Shown piece by piece: positions 44,792 to 53,099 of a stretch of 64,000 bases of DNA; the stretch's first letter is position 1; each line of letters opens with the position of its first letter. Below the pieces are notes generated by a model. That model was not told the DNA's origin. It did no database searches and worked only from the letters and a program-made list of their open reading frames with translations. Made by a program: the position numbers and the translations under genes. This DNA comes from Bog-159 sp963709155 (GTDB lineage: Bacteria; Acidobacteriota; Terriglobia; Bryobacterales; Bryobacteraceae): positions 1,798,001 through 1,862,000 of the forward strand of contig CAVPVD010000007.1 in assembly GCA_963709155.1 (NCBI GenBank). The letters are read 5' to 3'.

Positions 44792-47266
44792 ATGAACGCT
44801 TTCCTCCAGGACGCCCGCTTCGCCTTACGGATGCTGCGCCGGAATCCCTGGTTCGCCGGAGCCGCCGTGCTGGCGCTGGGTCTGGGGATCGCGGCGAATA
44901 CCGCCATCTTCAGCCTGATCGACGCGATGCTGCTGCGCCCCATGCCCGGCGTACGCGCGCCAGGCGAATTGCTCGTCTTCGAACGCTGGCAGGGCGGCCA
45001 ACTGCTGGGAAACATGGGATATCCCGACTTCCTCGACTACCGTTCCCAACTGCGGAGCTTCGCGGGGGTGGCCGCGGAAGCGGGCGCGCGCGTCAGTTTC
45101 TCCCATGGCGGCGAAAGTGAACGCATCGCCGCGGCGCTGGTTTCGGGAAACTACTTCTCCGTCCTGGGCGCTAACCGGGCCGCCGGACGTCTGCTTGCCC
45201 CCCCGGACGAAAGCCAAGCCGCGCCTCCAGTGGTCGTGATCGGCTATGCCTTCTGGCAGCGGGCATTCGGCGGCGATCCCGGCGTGGTCGGCTCTGCGAT
45301 TCATCTAAACGGGCATCCGTTAACCATCGTCGGCGTGGCGCCGCGCGACTTTCACGGCACCCGCTCGCAGCTTCAGCCCGATCTCTGGACGCCGCTGCCG
45401 CTCCAGCCTCTCATGATGCCGCGCATGACGCCGGATATCCTGCGCAACCGCGCCGGCGGCTGGCTGCGTATCTTCGGCCGCCTCGCGCCCGGCAAAACCG
45501 TGGCCGCCGCGCAAGCGGAAACCAACGCCGTAGCGGCGCGCCTTGCGCAAGCGTATCCGGCGAGCAATCGTCAGCGCACCGTGAGCCTGGTGCCCGGTCT
45601 GGGGATGGATTCCGACGACCGCGCCGAACTTCGCCGCCTGCTTGGCTTGCTGCTGGCTTGCGTGGCTTTGTTGCAGTTGATCGCCTGCGCGAACGTCGCC
45701 AACCTGATGCTGGCGCGGTCGGCCGCGCGCCGCCGGGAAGTCGCGGTTCGGGTCGCCCTGGGCGCCGGCCGCGCGCGCCTGGTCCGATTGTTCCTGACCG
45801 AAGGCGGATTGTTGGCTGCCTGCGCTGGATTGCTCGGAATTCTGCTTGCTCCCATGGCCGCGCAGCTTGCCGTGACGGCGAACCAGAGCGCTTACACCCT
45901 GCGCGGCGCCGACGTTCAGATCGATTTCCGGGTGCTCGCCTTCGTCCTGCTGTTGACCCTGATTTCCGGATTACTGTTCGGGTTGGCGCCCGCGCGCTGG
46001 GCGGCGCGCGTGGATCTTACCGTATCCCTGAAGGACGGTTCGCCGGGCGCCGGACGGTCCGGTTCGCGGGCCCGCGGCGGACTGATCGCGGCCCAGACCG
46101 CCCTCTCGCTGGTGCTGCTGGCCGCCGCGGGAACCGGCATCGCCACCATGCGGCGCGCGCTGGCCGCCAATCCCGTTGCCCATCCGGAAGACGTGCTGCT
46201 CGCCTCGGTGGATCTGGACGTCCAGGGATATCCGCACGCGCAGGGGCAGAGCTTCTACTCGGCCCTGCTGGAACGCGCCCGCGCGCTGCCCGGAGTGCGC
46301 ACGGCCAGCCTGGGAGTGGTTATCCCGCCGGAAGAGTTCTTCGGCCGCCGCGCCATCTTCCATCCCGGCGAGGAGCCCCCGCTCCAGACATTCCAGGGCG
46401 ACGATTTCGCGTACGGCTTGCGCGTGGACGACGATACCATCGCGCCCGGGTTCTTCCGCACGCTGGGTTTCCCCGTCCTCGCAGGGCGCGAATTCGGCGC
46501 CGGGGATGGTGCCGATGCGCCGCGCGCCGGCATCGTGAACGAACGGCTCGCGCGCCGCCTGTGGCCCGGCCGCAGCGCCATCGGACAACGGATTGCCGCG
46601 CCGGATTTCAGCGGGCCGGCGCGTCCCCCGATCACGGTGGTGGGGGTGGTGAAAGACGCGGTGGTGCGGTCGCTCGCGGACCGCCCTACGCTGCAACTAT
46701 ACCTGCCATTGGCACAGGAGTACAGCGGGCGTGCGACCTTGGTGGTGCGCGGCAGCGGCAGTGCGCCGAAGCTGGCCGCCGCGTTGCGCGCGGAAGTGGC
46801 CCGGATCGACCCGAACCTGCCCCTGTTCGCCGTCGAGCGCATGCCCGCGCATATCTCGACGTCGCTTTGGCGGCAGCGCATCGCCGCCGGTCTGCTGGGC
46901 ATCTTCGGCGCGCTGGCGCTGGCTCTGGCGGCAATGGGAATCTACGGCGTGGCGGCGCATTCCGTATCGCAGCGGACGCGCGAGATCGGAATTCGCATGG
47001 CCATCGGGGCCCGCGGCGAACAAGTCTCGGCACTGGTGGTTCGCGAAGGGATGGCATGGGTTCTGCTGGGGGCGGCCGTGGGCCTGCCAATGGCCCTGCT
47101 GGCCACGCTGGCCATGCAGAAAGGGATACCCGGCGCGGTCCCGTTCAACCCATGGGTGATGGGCGAGGCCCTGCTGCTGTTTGGCGCGGTCAGCTTGGCG
47201 GCAAGCTATCTGCCAGCGCGGCGCGCGGCCCGCGTGGACCCGGTCGTCGCCCTCCGCTGCGAGTAG
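44792..47266 (+). CDS. ADOP-family MacB/FtsX-type permease
   Basis: An 824-residue integral membrane protein with the Acidobacterial Duplicated Orphan Permease plan. An N-terminal membrane helix and MacB_PCD periplasmic domain (about 20-260) start with LRRNPWFAGAAVLALGLGIAANTAIFSLIDAMLLRP. The FtsX membrane block follows (about 275-400, with NLMLARSAARRREVAVRVALGAGRARLVR). A second MacB_PCD (about 425-665) and a final FtsX block (about 690-815, SVSQRTREIGIRMAIGARG) end the protein. No ATPase gene is adjacent, as is usual for these orphan permeases. The substrate is unknown. No padR gene accompanies this copy. Confidence 0.9.
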   Translation: MNAFLQDARFALRMLRRNPWFAGAAVLALGLGIAANTAIFSLIDAMLLRPMPGVRAPGELLVFERWQGGQLLGNMGYPDFLDYRSQLRSFAGVAAEAGARVSFSHGGESERIAAALVSGNYFSVLGANRAAGRLLAPPDESQAAPPVVVIGYAFWQRAFGGDPGVVGSAIHLNGHPLTIVGVAPRDFHGTRSQLQPDLWTPLPLQPLMMPRMTPDILRNRAGGWLRIFGRLAPGKTVAAAQAETNAVAARLAQAYPASNRQRTVSLVPGLGMDSDDRAELRRLLGLLLACVALLQLIACANVANLMLARSAARRREVAVRVALGAGRARLVRLFLTEGGLLAACAGLLGILLAPMAAQLAVTANQSAYTLRGADVQIDFRVLAFVLLLTLISGLLFGLAPARWAARVDLTVSLKDGSPGAGRSGSRARGGLIAAQTALSLVLLAAAGTGIATMRRALAANPVAHPEDVLLASVDLDVQGYPHAQGQSFYSALLERARALPGVRTASLGVVIPPEEFFGRRAIFHPGEEPPLQTFQGDDFAYGLRVDDDTIAPGFFRTLGFPVLAGREFGAGDGADAPRAGIVNERLARRLWPGRSAIGQRIAAPDFSGPARPPITVVGVVKDAVVRSLADRPTLQLYLPLAQEYSGRATLVVRGSGSAPKLAAALRAEVARIDPNLPLFAVERMPAHISTSLWRQRIAAGLLGIFGALALALAAMGIYGVAAHSVSQRTREIGIRMAIGARGEQVSALVVREGMAWVLLGAAVGLPMALLATLAMQKGIPGAVPFNPWVMGEALLLFGAVSLAASYLPARRAARVDPVVALRCE

Positions 47267-47269
47267 GCC

Positions 47270-47313
47270 CGTGGCGCACGCTTCAGCGTGCCGGCGGGAC
47301 TTTTAAGTCCCGC
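47270..47313. repeat. Type-2 hairpin element, short copy
   Basis: CGTGGCGCACGCTTCAGCG is followed by GCGGGACTT-TT-AAGTCCCGC. It matches the left arm and the central hairpin of 39000-39096 but lacks the right terminal arm. It begins 4 bases after the ADOP permease stop. Confidence 0.8.
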
Positions 47314-47390
47314 TCTGGCGGCCGCGGTAGCGTGCGGTAGCCTCGGTTCTCTTGCTCCTGCAGTACGGCGTCTGCTAATCTCGTGACCGC

Positions 47391-48278
47391 ATGAGATTAC
47401 GCAAGCTCTTATGGATCTTCGGCGTCACGATCGCTTCCGCACAAACATATCGACCCGCCGCCATTTGGGAGTGGCAGGAGGATGTCATCACCGATCTTAC
47501 GGCTCAAAGCGCATTCTTCGCGTTCGCCGGAACGCATGGCATCGACAGCGTCTATATCGAGTGCGAATCGGCAATTCAGAACGACCAGCCGGCGCTCGTG
47601 AGCTTCCTCGAAGCCGCCGCGCAGCACGGTTTGACTACCGAACTGCTCTTCGGCGACGCGGAATGGGTGCTGCCAGGCGCGGGCTATCCGTATCAAGGCT
47701 ATGCGGTCTCTCTGGTTTCCGTCTACACGGCGCAATTGCTCAGCCGGATGACCAGCGGAAAACCCGTCGCGGTGCATTACGACGTGGAGCCCTATAGCCT
47801 GAAGCAATGGAAGACGGAGCAGAACACAATTGCCTTGGACTACATCAGCCTCGCGACGCAGTTGAAGGCTGCCGCCCAAGCGCTTGGACTGAAGCTCTCC
47901 GTGGACGTGCCCTATTGGTACAGCACGATTCCGGTCACCGCGGACGGCACGACTACTCCCATGAATCAACTCGTGCTCGATATCGTCAACCGCTACGTCA
48001 TCATGGATTACTGGGATACCCCGGCGCGCATCGAGCGCCAGGCAGCCACCGATCTGACTTATGCGAACGGGATTGCCGGTAAGGAAGTAGTCGTCGGCGT
48101 TCTGACGACGTGCGGCCAGGTTCCCCAGAACACCTCGTTCTGTAATACGACGGCGCAAAGCGGGACCGCCTATATGGAAAGGGTCCTGGGCGCGGTGCGC
48201 AAGGCCGAGGCCCCCAACGCGGCTTTCGCCGGCTTGGCGATCGAAGACTACGCGGGTTTCAGCATCCTCGCGCCGTAG
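47391..48278 (+). CDS. Secreted hypothetical protein with glycosidase-like barrel
   Basis: A 295-residue protein with a signal peptide (about 1-18, ending ASAQ). The rest has strand/helix alternation suggesting a TIM barrel: SVYIECESAIQND, LTTELLFGDAEWVLP, VAVHYDVEPYSL, LKLSVDVPYWYS, YVIMDYWDTPARIE, VVVGVLTTCGQVPQ, FAGLAIEDYAGF. Acidic residues at strand ends (DVEPY, MDYWD, IEDY) are as in glycoside hydrolases, but no family is certain. It lies alone between hairpin element and the reversed ADOP gene. Confidence 0.6.
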   Translation: MRLRKLLWIFGVTIASAQTYRPAAIWEWQEDVITDLTAQSAFFAFAGTHGIDSVYIECESAIQNDQPALVSFLEAAAQHGLTTELLFGDAEWVLPGAGYPYQGYAVSLVSVYTAQLLSRMTSGKPVAVHYDVEPYSLKQWKTEQNTIALDYISLATQLKAAAQALGLKLSVDVPYWYSTIPVTADGTTTPMNQLVLDIVNRYVIMDYWDTPARIERQAATDLTYANGIAGKEVVVGVLTTCGQVPQNTSFCNTTAQSGTAYMERVLGAVRKAEAPNAAFAGLAIEDYAGFSILAP

Positions 48279-48315
48279 GGTCAACACCCTGCCCGGGCCA
48301 CGTAGACCCGCTCAC

Positions 48316-50916
48316 TCACTCGGACCGGATCGCCGTCATCGGATCGATGCGCACCGCCCGCAGCGCCGGTAGCAGACTGCCTAGCACGGCCATCAGACTG
48401 CAGAGCCCGATCGCGCTGCCGAAGGTGAGGGCGTCGCCCGGCTGCACGCCGGCCAGGATGCCCTCCATCGCCCGGCCCGCGGCGTAGGCCAAAACCACCC
48501 CCGGCGCCACACCGGCGGCCGCCAGCAGCGCGCCCTGGCGCACGATCATCCTGACGATCTCACGCGGCTGCGCGCCCAGCGCAATCCGCACACCGATCTC
48601 CGGCGTCCGCCGTGAAACCGCGAACGACAGCAATCCGTGGATGCCCACGCCCGCCAGCAGAAATGCGATCACCGCGAAGGCTCCCAGCACACGCACCTGC
48701 GCTGCGCGCGAAGCGGTCTGCTCTGCCACGATGTCTCCCAGCATGCGCACGTCCGAGATGGGCTGCTGGGCATCCGCTGCGCGAATGATACGGCGTACGG
48801 CCGGCAGCAGCGTGCCCGGAGCGGCCGCGGAGCAAATGACCAGGTCTTTAGGCGCATAGAAGGGGAGCATTCCATCCGGTACCTGGCGGTATGGCAGATA
48901 AACCTGCGGCTCGCTGTTGCTCTCCAATCCGCGAACCCGGATATCGGCCACCACGCCCACCACCGTCCGGTCGTGAAACGCCATCGTGAAATGCCGGCCC
49001 AGCGGATCCTGGTCCGGCCAGTAGCGCCGCACGAAAGATTCGCTGACGACCGCGGCGAAGGGCGCGTCGATGCCGTCCCGATCGCCGGCGTCGCGCCCGC
49101 GTTCGAGCGCAATCCCCAACGTGGCGAAGAAACCCGGCGTCACGTACCGCAAGCTGGCGGTATGGGCCCCAAACCTCTCCGCTTCCGGTTGTTTGCCATC
49201 CACCGCTACCGGCCAGATTCCGCCGGTCATCGTCATGGGCAGGAAGCTGATATACGCCGCGTTCGAAACCCCCGGCAAGGCGCGCACGCCGGAGAGCACC
49301 TCGGTGTAGAATGCCGTGCGGCGCGCGGTTTCCTCATACTTCGGAATTGGCAGCGCCGTTCTCAGAGTCAGCACGCCATCCGTATGGAAGCCGGGATCGG
49401 TGGCTTCGATCCGCCACAGCGCCCGCATCAGCAAGCCCGCGGAAACCAGCAGCACGAGCGAAGCCGTAACCTCGGCCAGCACCAGCGCGGAGCGCAGCCG
49501 CTCCTGGTGCCCTCCGCCCGCGCGTGTGCCTTCCCGGAGCGCACTGAAATCGGATTTCCGGCAAGCCCGCAGCGCGGGAATCGCGCCGAATCCGATCCCA
49601 GTGAGGCCGGACACCAGGGCCGCAAAGACCAATACCCGCAAGTCGATGGACGGCGACTGTGCGATGGGCAGCGAGGTGGGCACCAGCCTGGCGAGTAAAG
49701 GCACTGCCGCGGCCGCCACCAGCACGCCGGCCACGCCGCCCGCGACTGCCAGCACCAGGCTCTCGGTAATCAATTGGCGCACCAGCCGTTCCCGTCCCGC
49801 GCCCATGGCGGCCCGGATGGCCAATTCTCTCTGGCGGGCCATCCCGCGCGCCATCAGCAGATTTGCCAGGTTCGCGCAGGCGATCAGCAGAACGAACAAT
49901 GCCGCGCCGCTCAACGCCAGCAGCAGGAGCCGCGACCGCTGCGGTAGATCGTCGCGCAGGAAGTTGATGGAGGCGCCGGTCTGCCGGTTTTCTTTCGGGA
50001 ACTGCCTCTCCAATTGCGCCGCGACCACGCCCATCTCCGCCGTCGCCTGGCCCAGCGAAACGCCCGGCTTCAGCCGCGCCACCACATTCAAGTCATTATT
50101 GGTGCGATCGCGGAAGTTATCGTCGTGTTCCCGGAATCGCATGGGCGTCCAGAACTCCGCTTCGCGGCTGGGAAAATGGAAATCCCGCGGCATCACGCCG
50201 ATCACGACATACACCTCGTTGTCCAGATCGACGGGCCGCCCGATCGCCCCCGGGTCGCCGCCGAAGACCGCCTGCCACAATGGGTAGCTCAGCAGCAGCG
50301 TTCCCGGAGCGCCTTCGCGGTCCTCCGCGGCGCTGAATACGCGTCCCATCGCCGGCTGTACGCCCAGCAGCGGGAGCAGGCTCGCGGTGACGGCGGTGCC
50401 CTCAATCCTTTCCGGATCGCCTTGTCCCACCAGGTTCGCCGCCGTGGAGGTATATGCGCCCATGCCGCCGAACGACCGGCTCATGCGCTTCCAATCCACG
50501 TAATTGGCGGGCGACAATTCCATCTGGCTGTAGCCCGGCAACTTCTCCCAGAGACTCACCAGACGGTCCGGATCGGGAAACGGCAGCGGCCGGATCAGCA
50601 CGAAATCCGTCACCGAGAAAGCCGCCGTGTTGGCGCCCACTCCCAGCGCCAGCACCAGGATCGCCGTCAGGGTGAATCCCGGAGAGCGCGCCAGCGTGCG
50701 CGCGGCATAGCGCAAATCCTGCAGGAGAATGTCCCGATGCACCGCCGCGGCATTCGTCAGGGCCTCGCATATCGTCGCAATCCAAAGCGCGGCCCCCGCC
50801 ATGGGTCCGGCGGCGTCGCGCCTGCGGCGGGCCCAGACTGCGCGCATCTCATCCCCGTATTCCGCGCGGAACGAAGCCGGATAGAACATTAGGAGAATAT
50901 CGTAGAAGCGCATCAC
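48316..50916 (-). CDS. ADOP-family MacB/FtsX-type permease with PadR partner
   Basis: An 866-residue orphan permease, longer at the N-terminus than the copy at 44792. The opening segment (FYDILLMFYPASFRAEYGDEMRAVWARRRRDA) is the short helical cap found in acidobacterial permeases linked to PadR genes. MacB_PCD (from about 85, LRYAARTLARSPGFTLTAILVLALGVGANTAAFSV), FtsX (about 320-450), second MacB_PCD and second FtsX (about 750-860, FAVSRRTPEIGVRIALGAQP) follow. It overlaps padR by 4 bases and so should share its promoter at 51279-51306. Substrate unknown. Confidence 0.92.
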   Translation of the reverse strand: MMRFYDILLMFYPASFRAEYGDEMRAVWARRRRDAAGPMAGAALWIATICEALTNAAAVHRDILLQDLRYAARTLARSPGFTLTAILVLALGVGANTAAFSVTDFVLIRPLPFPDPDRLVSLWEKLPGYSQMELSPANYVDWKRMSRSFGGMGAYTSTAANLVGQGDPERIEGTAVTASLLPLLGVQPAMGRVFSAAEDREGAPGTLLLSYPLWQAVFGGDPGAIGRPVDLDNEVYVVIGVMPRDFHFPSREAEFWTPMRFREHDDNFRDRTNNDLNVVARLKPGVSLGQATAEMGVVAAQLERQFPKENRQTGASINFLRDDLPQRSRLLLLALSGAALFVLLIACANLANLLMARGMARQRELAIRAAMGAGRERLVRQLITESLVLAVAGGVAGVLVAAAAVPLLARLVPTSLPIAQSPSIDLRVLVFAALVSGLTGIGFGAIPALRACRKSDFSALREGTRAGGGHQERLRSALVLAEVTASLVLLVSAGLLMRALWRIEATDPGFHTDGVLTLRTALPIPKYEETARRTAFYTEVLSGVRALPGVSNAAYISFLPMTMTGGIWPVAVDGKQPEAERFGAHTASLRYVTPGFFATLGIALERGRDAGDRDGIDAPFAAVVSESFVRRYWPDQDPLGRHFTMAFHDRTVVGVVADIRVRGLESNSEPQVYLPYRQVPDGMLPFYAPKDLVICSAAAPGTLLPAVRRIIRAADAQQPISDVRMLGDIVAEQTASRAAQVRVLGAFAVIAFLLAGVGIHGLLSFAVSRRTPEIGVRIALGAQPREIVRMIVRQGALLAAAGVAPGVVLAYAAGRAMEGILAGVQPGDALTFGSAIGLCSLMAVLGSLLPALRAVRIDPMTAIRSE

Positions 50917-51272
50917 GCCCGCCCCGCCACAAACCCCCGGTCGCGAGCCATGCGGACGAGCTGCGTGAGCCGGCGCGCCTCAGCCCGCGCCACCGCCCCG
51001 CCGAACGGCGTAATCCGGTAGTATCGGCGGCGCTCGTCATCCAACTCCGGCGCCGGACGATCCTGCGTTTCGACAATGAGTCCCTGTTCGAGCATGCGCT
51101 GGATCGAGCGGTAGAGCGTCCCCGCGCTCAGCTTGAGCTCGCCATCCGTGCGGGCGGCCACATCCTGGATGATGGCGTAGCCGTGCCGGTCCTCCTCGGC
51201 CACCGCCAATAAAATGTGGAAAGTCGCGGGAGGGAGAGGAAGCAGGGAGTCCGGTTGCGGGCTATCGGGCAT
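50913..51272 (-). CDS. PadR-family transcriptional regulator
   Basis: A 119-residue winged-helix regulator: LPLPPATFHILLAVAEEDRHGYAIIQDVAARTDGELKLSAGTLYRSIQRMLEQGLIVE covers the PadR HTH and wing, ending in a helical dimerisation tail. The first gene of the padR-ADOP pair. Its ATG at 51272 lies only 7 bases after a perfect TATAAT, so the mRNA is probably leaderless. An inverted repeat across the promoter suggests that it represses itself and the permease; the inducer is unknown. Confidence 0.92.
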   Translation of the reverse strand: MPDSPQPDSLLPLPPATFHILLAVAEEDRHGYAIIQDVAARTDGELKLSAGTLYRSIQRMLEQGLIVETQDRPAPELDDERRRYYRITPFGGAVARAEARRLTQLVRMARDRGFVAGRA

Positions 51273-51278
51273 GCCTCA

Positions 51279-51306
51279 ATTATAGCCACATAGGATATAT
51301 TGTCAA
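51279..51306 (-). promoter_or_regulatory. Sigma-70-type promoter of padR-ADOP, leaderless
   Basis: On the minus strand TTGACA (51306-51301) and TATAAT (51284-51279) are both perfect hexamers separated by 16 bases. The padR ATG begins 7 bases downstream of TATAAT, where transcription should start, so no 5' leader is left. Confidence 0.8.
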
Positions 51307-51314
51307 TGGCTATA
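51281..51314. promoter_or_regulatory. Probable PadR operator
   Basis: TATAGCCA (51281-51288) and TGGCTATA (51307-51314) are exact 8-bp inverted repeats separated by 18 bases. One arm covers the -10 box and the other lies just upstream of the -35 box. Binding by PadR would cover the promoter. PadR proteins are known to bind such operators; binding here is inferred. Confidence 0.65.
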
Positions 51315-51658
51315 GTACATTTTGAAAGTGGGGCGCGGATTTCAGTTCGTCACGACTCCTCTCGCCATCGCGTCCCACCGGCCTCGTTGCGCAATGGCCC
51401 GGCGTGCCTACCCGCGTGCAGTTCGCTGGGATTTCGTATCGGCTTTAGATACCGCTAGTTGGGCTTTGATCGTCGCGCCGCGTCGGATCGCCGGCTTCGA
51501 TTGTTCATTTTTCAGCCGGCCTCCTCGCCAAAACATGCTGAGAGCTTCCGCCGGATGAACGCACTACCCATTTTGCAAATGCTCCAATAAGTCAGCCCGG
51601 CTTTCGGTTAAAATTACAGACGCGTAGTGTGGTGGATGACACTCTGGAGCGCGTAATC
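51315..51658. other. Gene-free stretch upstream of the PP2C gene
   Basis: I see no convincing gene in these bases: the one + strand reading frame (51322-51558) has unusual composition and no ribosome-binding site. A TAAAAT -10-like box at 51609-51614 and GGAG at 51645 upstream of the phosphatase start are the only features. Confidence 0.4.
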
Positions 51659-52381
51659 ATGCTGGAAGCGTGTGCCCTAAGCGATAAGGGTTGTGTAAGG
51701 TCAAACAACGAAGATTATTCCCGGATTGATCCGGACATGGGATTGTATGTGCTGGCGGACGGCATGGGCGGCGCGAAAGCGGGCGAACGGGCCTCGCGGT
51801 TGGCCGTCGAAACGGTCTCGGAAAGCATCCTGACCGCGCAAAGCCGGGACTCGCAGGCGCTTCTTGTAGCTGTTGAAGAAGCCAACCGGCGCGTCTTGGA
51901 TGCCGCGTCCCACGATCCTGAGCTGGAAGGCATGGGCACCACACTGGTCGCGGCCCTGGAAGTGGGGAGTGAATTGTTGATCGCCAGCGTGGGCGATAGC
52001 CGCGCCTATCTGCTCGATCAGACCGGCTTCCGTGCGATCACGGAAGACCAGAGTTGGGTCAACGAAGTAGGCCGACCGCTGGGCCTGAACGAGGAAGCCT
52101 TGCGCACCCATCCCATGCGCCACGTTTTGACCATGGCAATTGGCGCCGGCGTAGCGCTGGAGATTAACTATTATCATGACATCCGTCTCGAGACCGGCGA
52201 CATGGTGTTGCTGTGCAGCGACGGATTGCATGGCGTGGTGGAGGAGCAGCGCATCATATCCATTCTCCGCGATGGTGCGCCCGACCAGCCCCTGGAAGAG
52301 AAATGCCGCGCGCTGATTGAAGCCGCGCGCGGTAACGGCGGTCCTGACAACATTACAGCGGTGCTGCTGCGCGCTGCGTAG
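51659..52381 (+). CDS. PP2C-family protein serine/threonine phosphatase
   Basis: About 240 residues from the ATG at 51659, which gives the family's normal N-terminus (LEACALSDKGCVRSNNED); the upstream GTG at 51629 is less likely. All motifs are present: RSNNEDY, LADGMGGAKAGERAS (metal-binding Asp), GMGTTLVA, VGDSRAY, LCSDGLHG and GNGGPDNITAVLL. It dephosphorylates Ser/Thr-phosphoproteins in the cytoplasm, usually opposing a Hanks-type kinase, but no kinase gene is adjacent. Confidence 0.95.
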   Translation: MLEACALSDKGCVRSNNEDYSRIDPDMGLYVLADGMGGAKAGERASRLAVETVSESILTAQSRDSQALLVAVEEANRRVLDAASHDPELEGMGTTLVAALEVGSELLIASVGDSRAYLLDQTGFRAITEDQSWVNEVGRPLGLNEEALRTHPMRHVLTMAIGAGVALEINYYHDIRLETGDMVLLCSDGLHGVVEEQRIISILRDGAPDQPLEEKCRALIEAARGNGGPDNITAVLLRAA

Positions 52382-52384
52382 GGG

Positions 52385-52402
52385 CACAGGCTCCGGCCTG
52401 TG
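52385..52402 (+). terminator. Hairpin after the PP2C gene
   Basis: CACAGGC-TCCG-GCCTGTG is a perfect 7-bp stem, 4 bases after the stop codon, flanked by GGGG and by TTTGCCC. It has the same architecture as the stems in the repeat elements. Confidence 0.5.
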
Positions 52403-52445
52403 ATTTGCCCGCTCGCGGCGCGCGCCCCGCCCGATCGGGTTCATT

Positions 52446-53099
52446 ATGAAAGCGATCCTCGCAGGAGCGCTCGTTTTTGCGTGGCCTTGCGTGGCGATGG
52501 CTCAAATCGCCGTTCTGCAGATTAAAGTCGTGGATGGCGACGGATCCGTGCATCCGGCGGGCGCTCGCGTCGCCCACCCCCTCACCGTGGAAGTGACCGA
52601 TGACAACGGACACGCCATCTCGGGCGCGGCCGTCAGTTTTCAGCTTCCGCCGGAAGGTCCCAGTGGTTTGTTCTCGAACGGACTGCGCACCGATCTGGTC
52701 CTGACCGACGCTTCCGGCCGCGCCGCCATTCACTCCTTCCAACTGAACCGCACCGGCGGACAGTTCCGCATCCGCATCACCGCGGTAAAGGAGCAGGCGC
52801 GCGCGGGAGCGATCTCCACCCAGTACATCGGCGAGAACCATGGCGCCCCGCCGGCAATTGCCGCGAATGGGGTCTCCCAAACGGCACCACGGATCGCGGC
52901 GAAATCCGGCGACATCACCCCGACAACCGCCAAGATGGGCTCCGGCAGCCATAAGAAATGGATCTTATTGGCGGCCATCGCCGCCGCGGGCGCCGGCGCC
53001 GCCTTCCTGGGCGCCAGCCGCGCCTCGAAATCGACCTCGACCGTCTCCAGCAGCGTGGTCAGCATCGGCACGCCCACCATTACGATAGGGCAACCATGA
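52446..53099 (+). CDS. Secreted Ig-like protein with C-terminal membrane anchor
   Basis: A 217-residue protein: signal peptide (about 1-20, ending AMAQ), an invasin/Big_1-like beta domain (about 22-130: VVDGDGSVHPAGARVAHPLTVEVTD, AISGAAVSFQLPPEGPSG, LTDASGRAAIHSF), a linker, and a C-terminal hydrophobic helix (about 172-194, WILLAAIAAAGAGAAFLG). The ATGA overlap with the next gene (4 bases) implies coupled translation and a shared function, probably at the cell surface. No enzymatic motif. Confidence 0.75.
   Translation: MKAILAGALVFAWPCVAMAQIAVLQIKVVDGDGSVHPAGARVAHPLTVEVTDDNGHAISGAAVSFQLPPEGPSGLFSNGLRTDLVLTDASGRAAIHSFQLNRTGGQFRIRITAVKEQARAGAISTQYIGENHGAPPAIAANGVSQTAPRIAAKSGDITPTTAKMGSGSHKKWILLAAIAAAGAGAAFLGASRASKSTSTVSSSVVSIGTPTITIGQP

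Noticed and set aside
45658..47340. 560-residue open frame in another frame of the ADOP permease
   Set aside because: Arg/Gly/Pro-rich composition is typical of an off-frame reading of GC-rich sequence; the permease frame has all family motifs.
51322..51558. 78-residue plus-strand frame between padR and the PP2C gene
   Set aside because: No ribosome-binding site, unusual composition (many Arg/Ala/Pro) and no motif.
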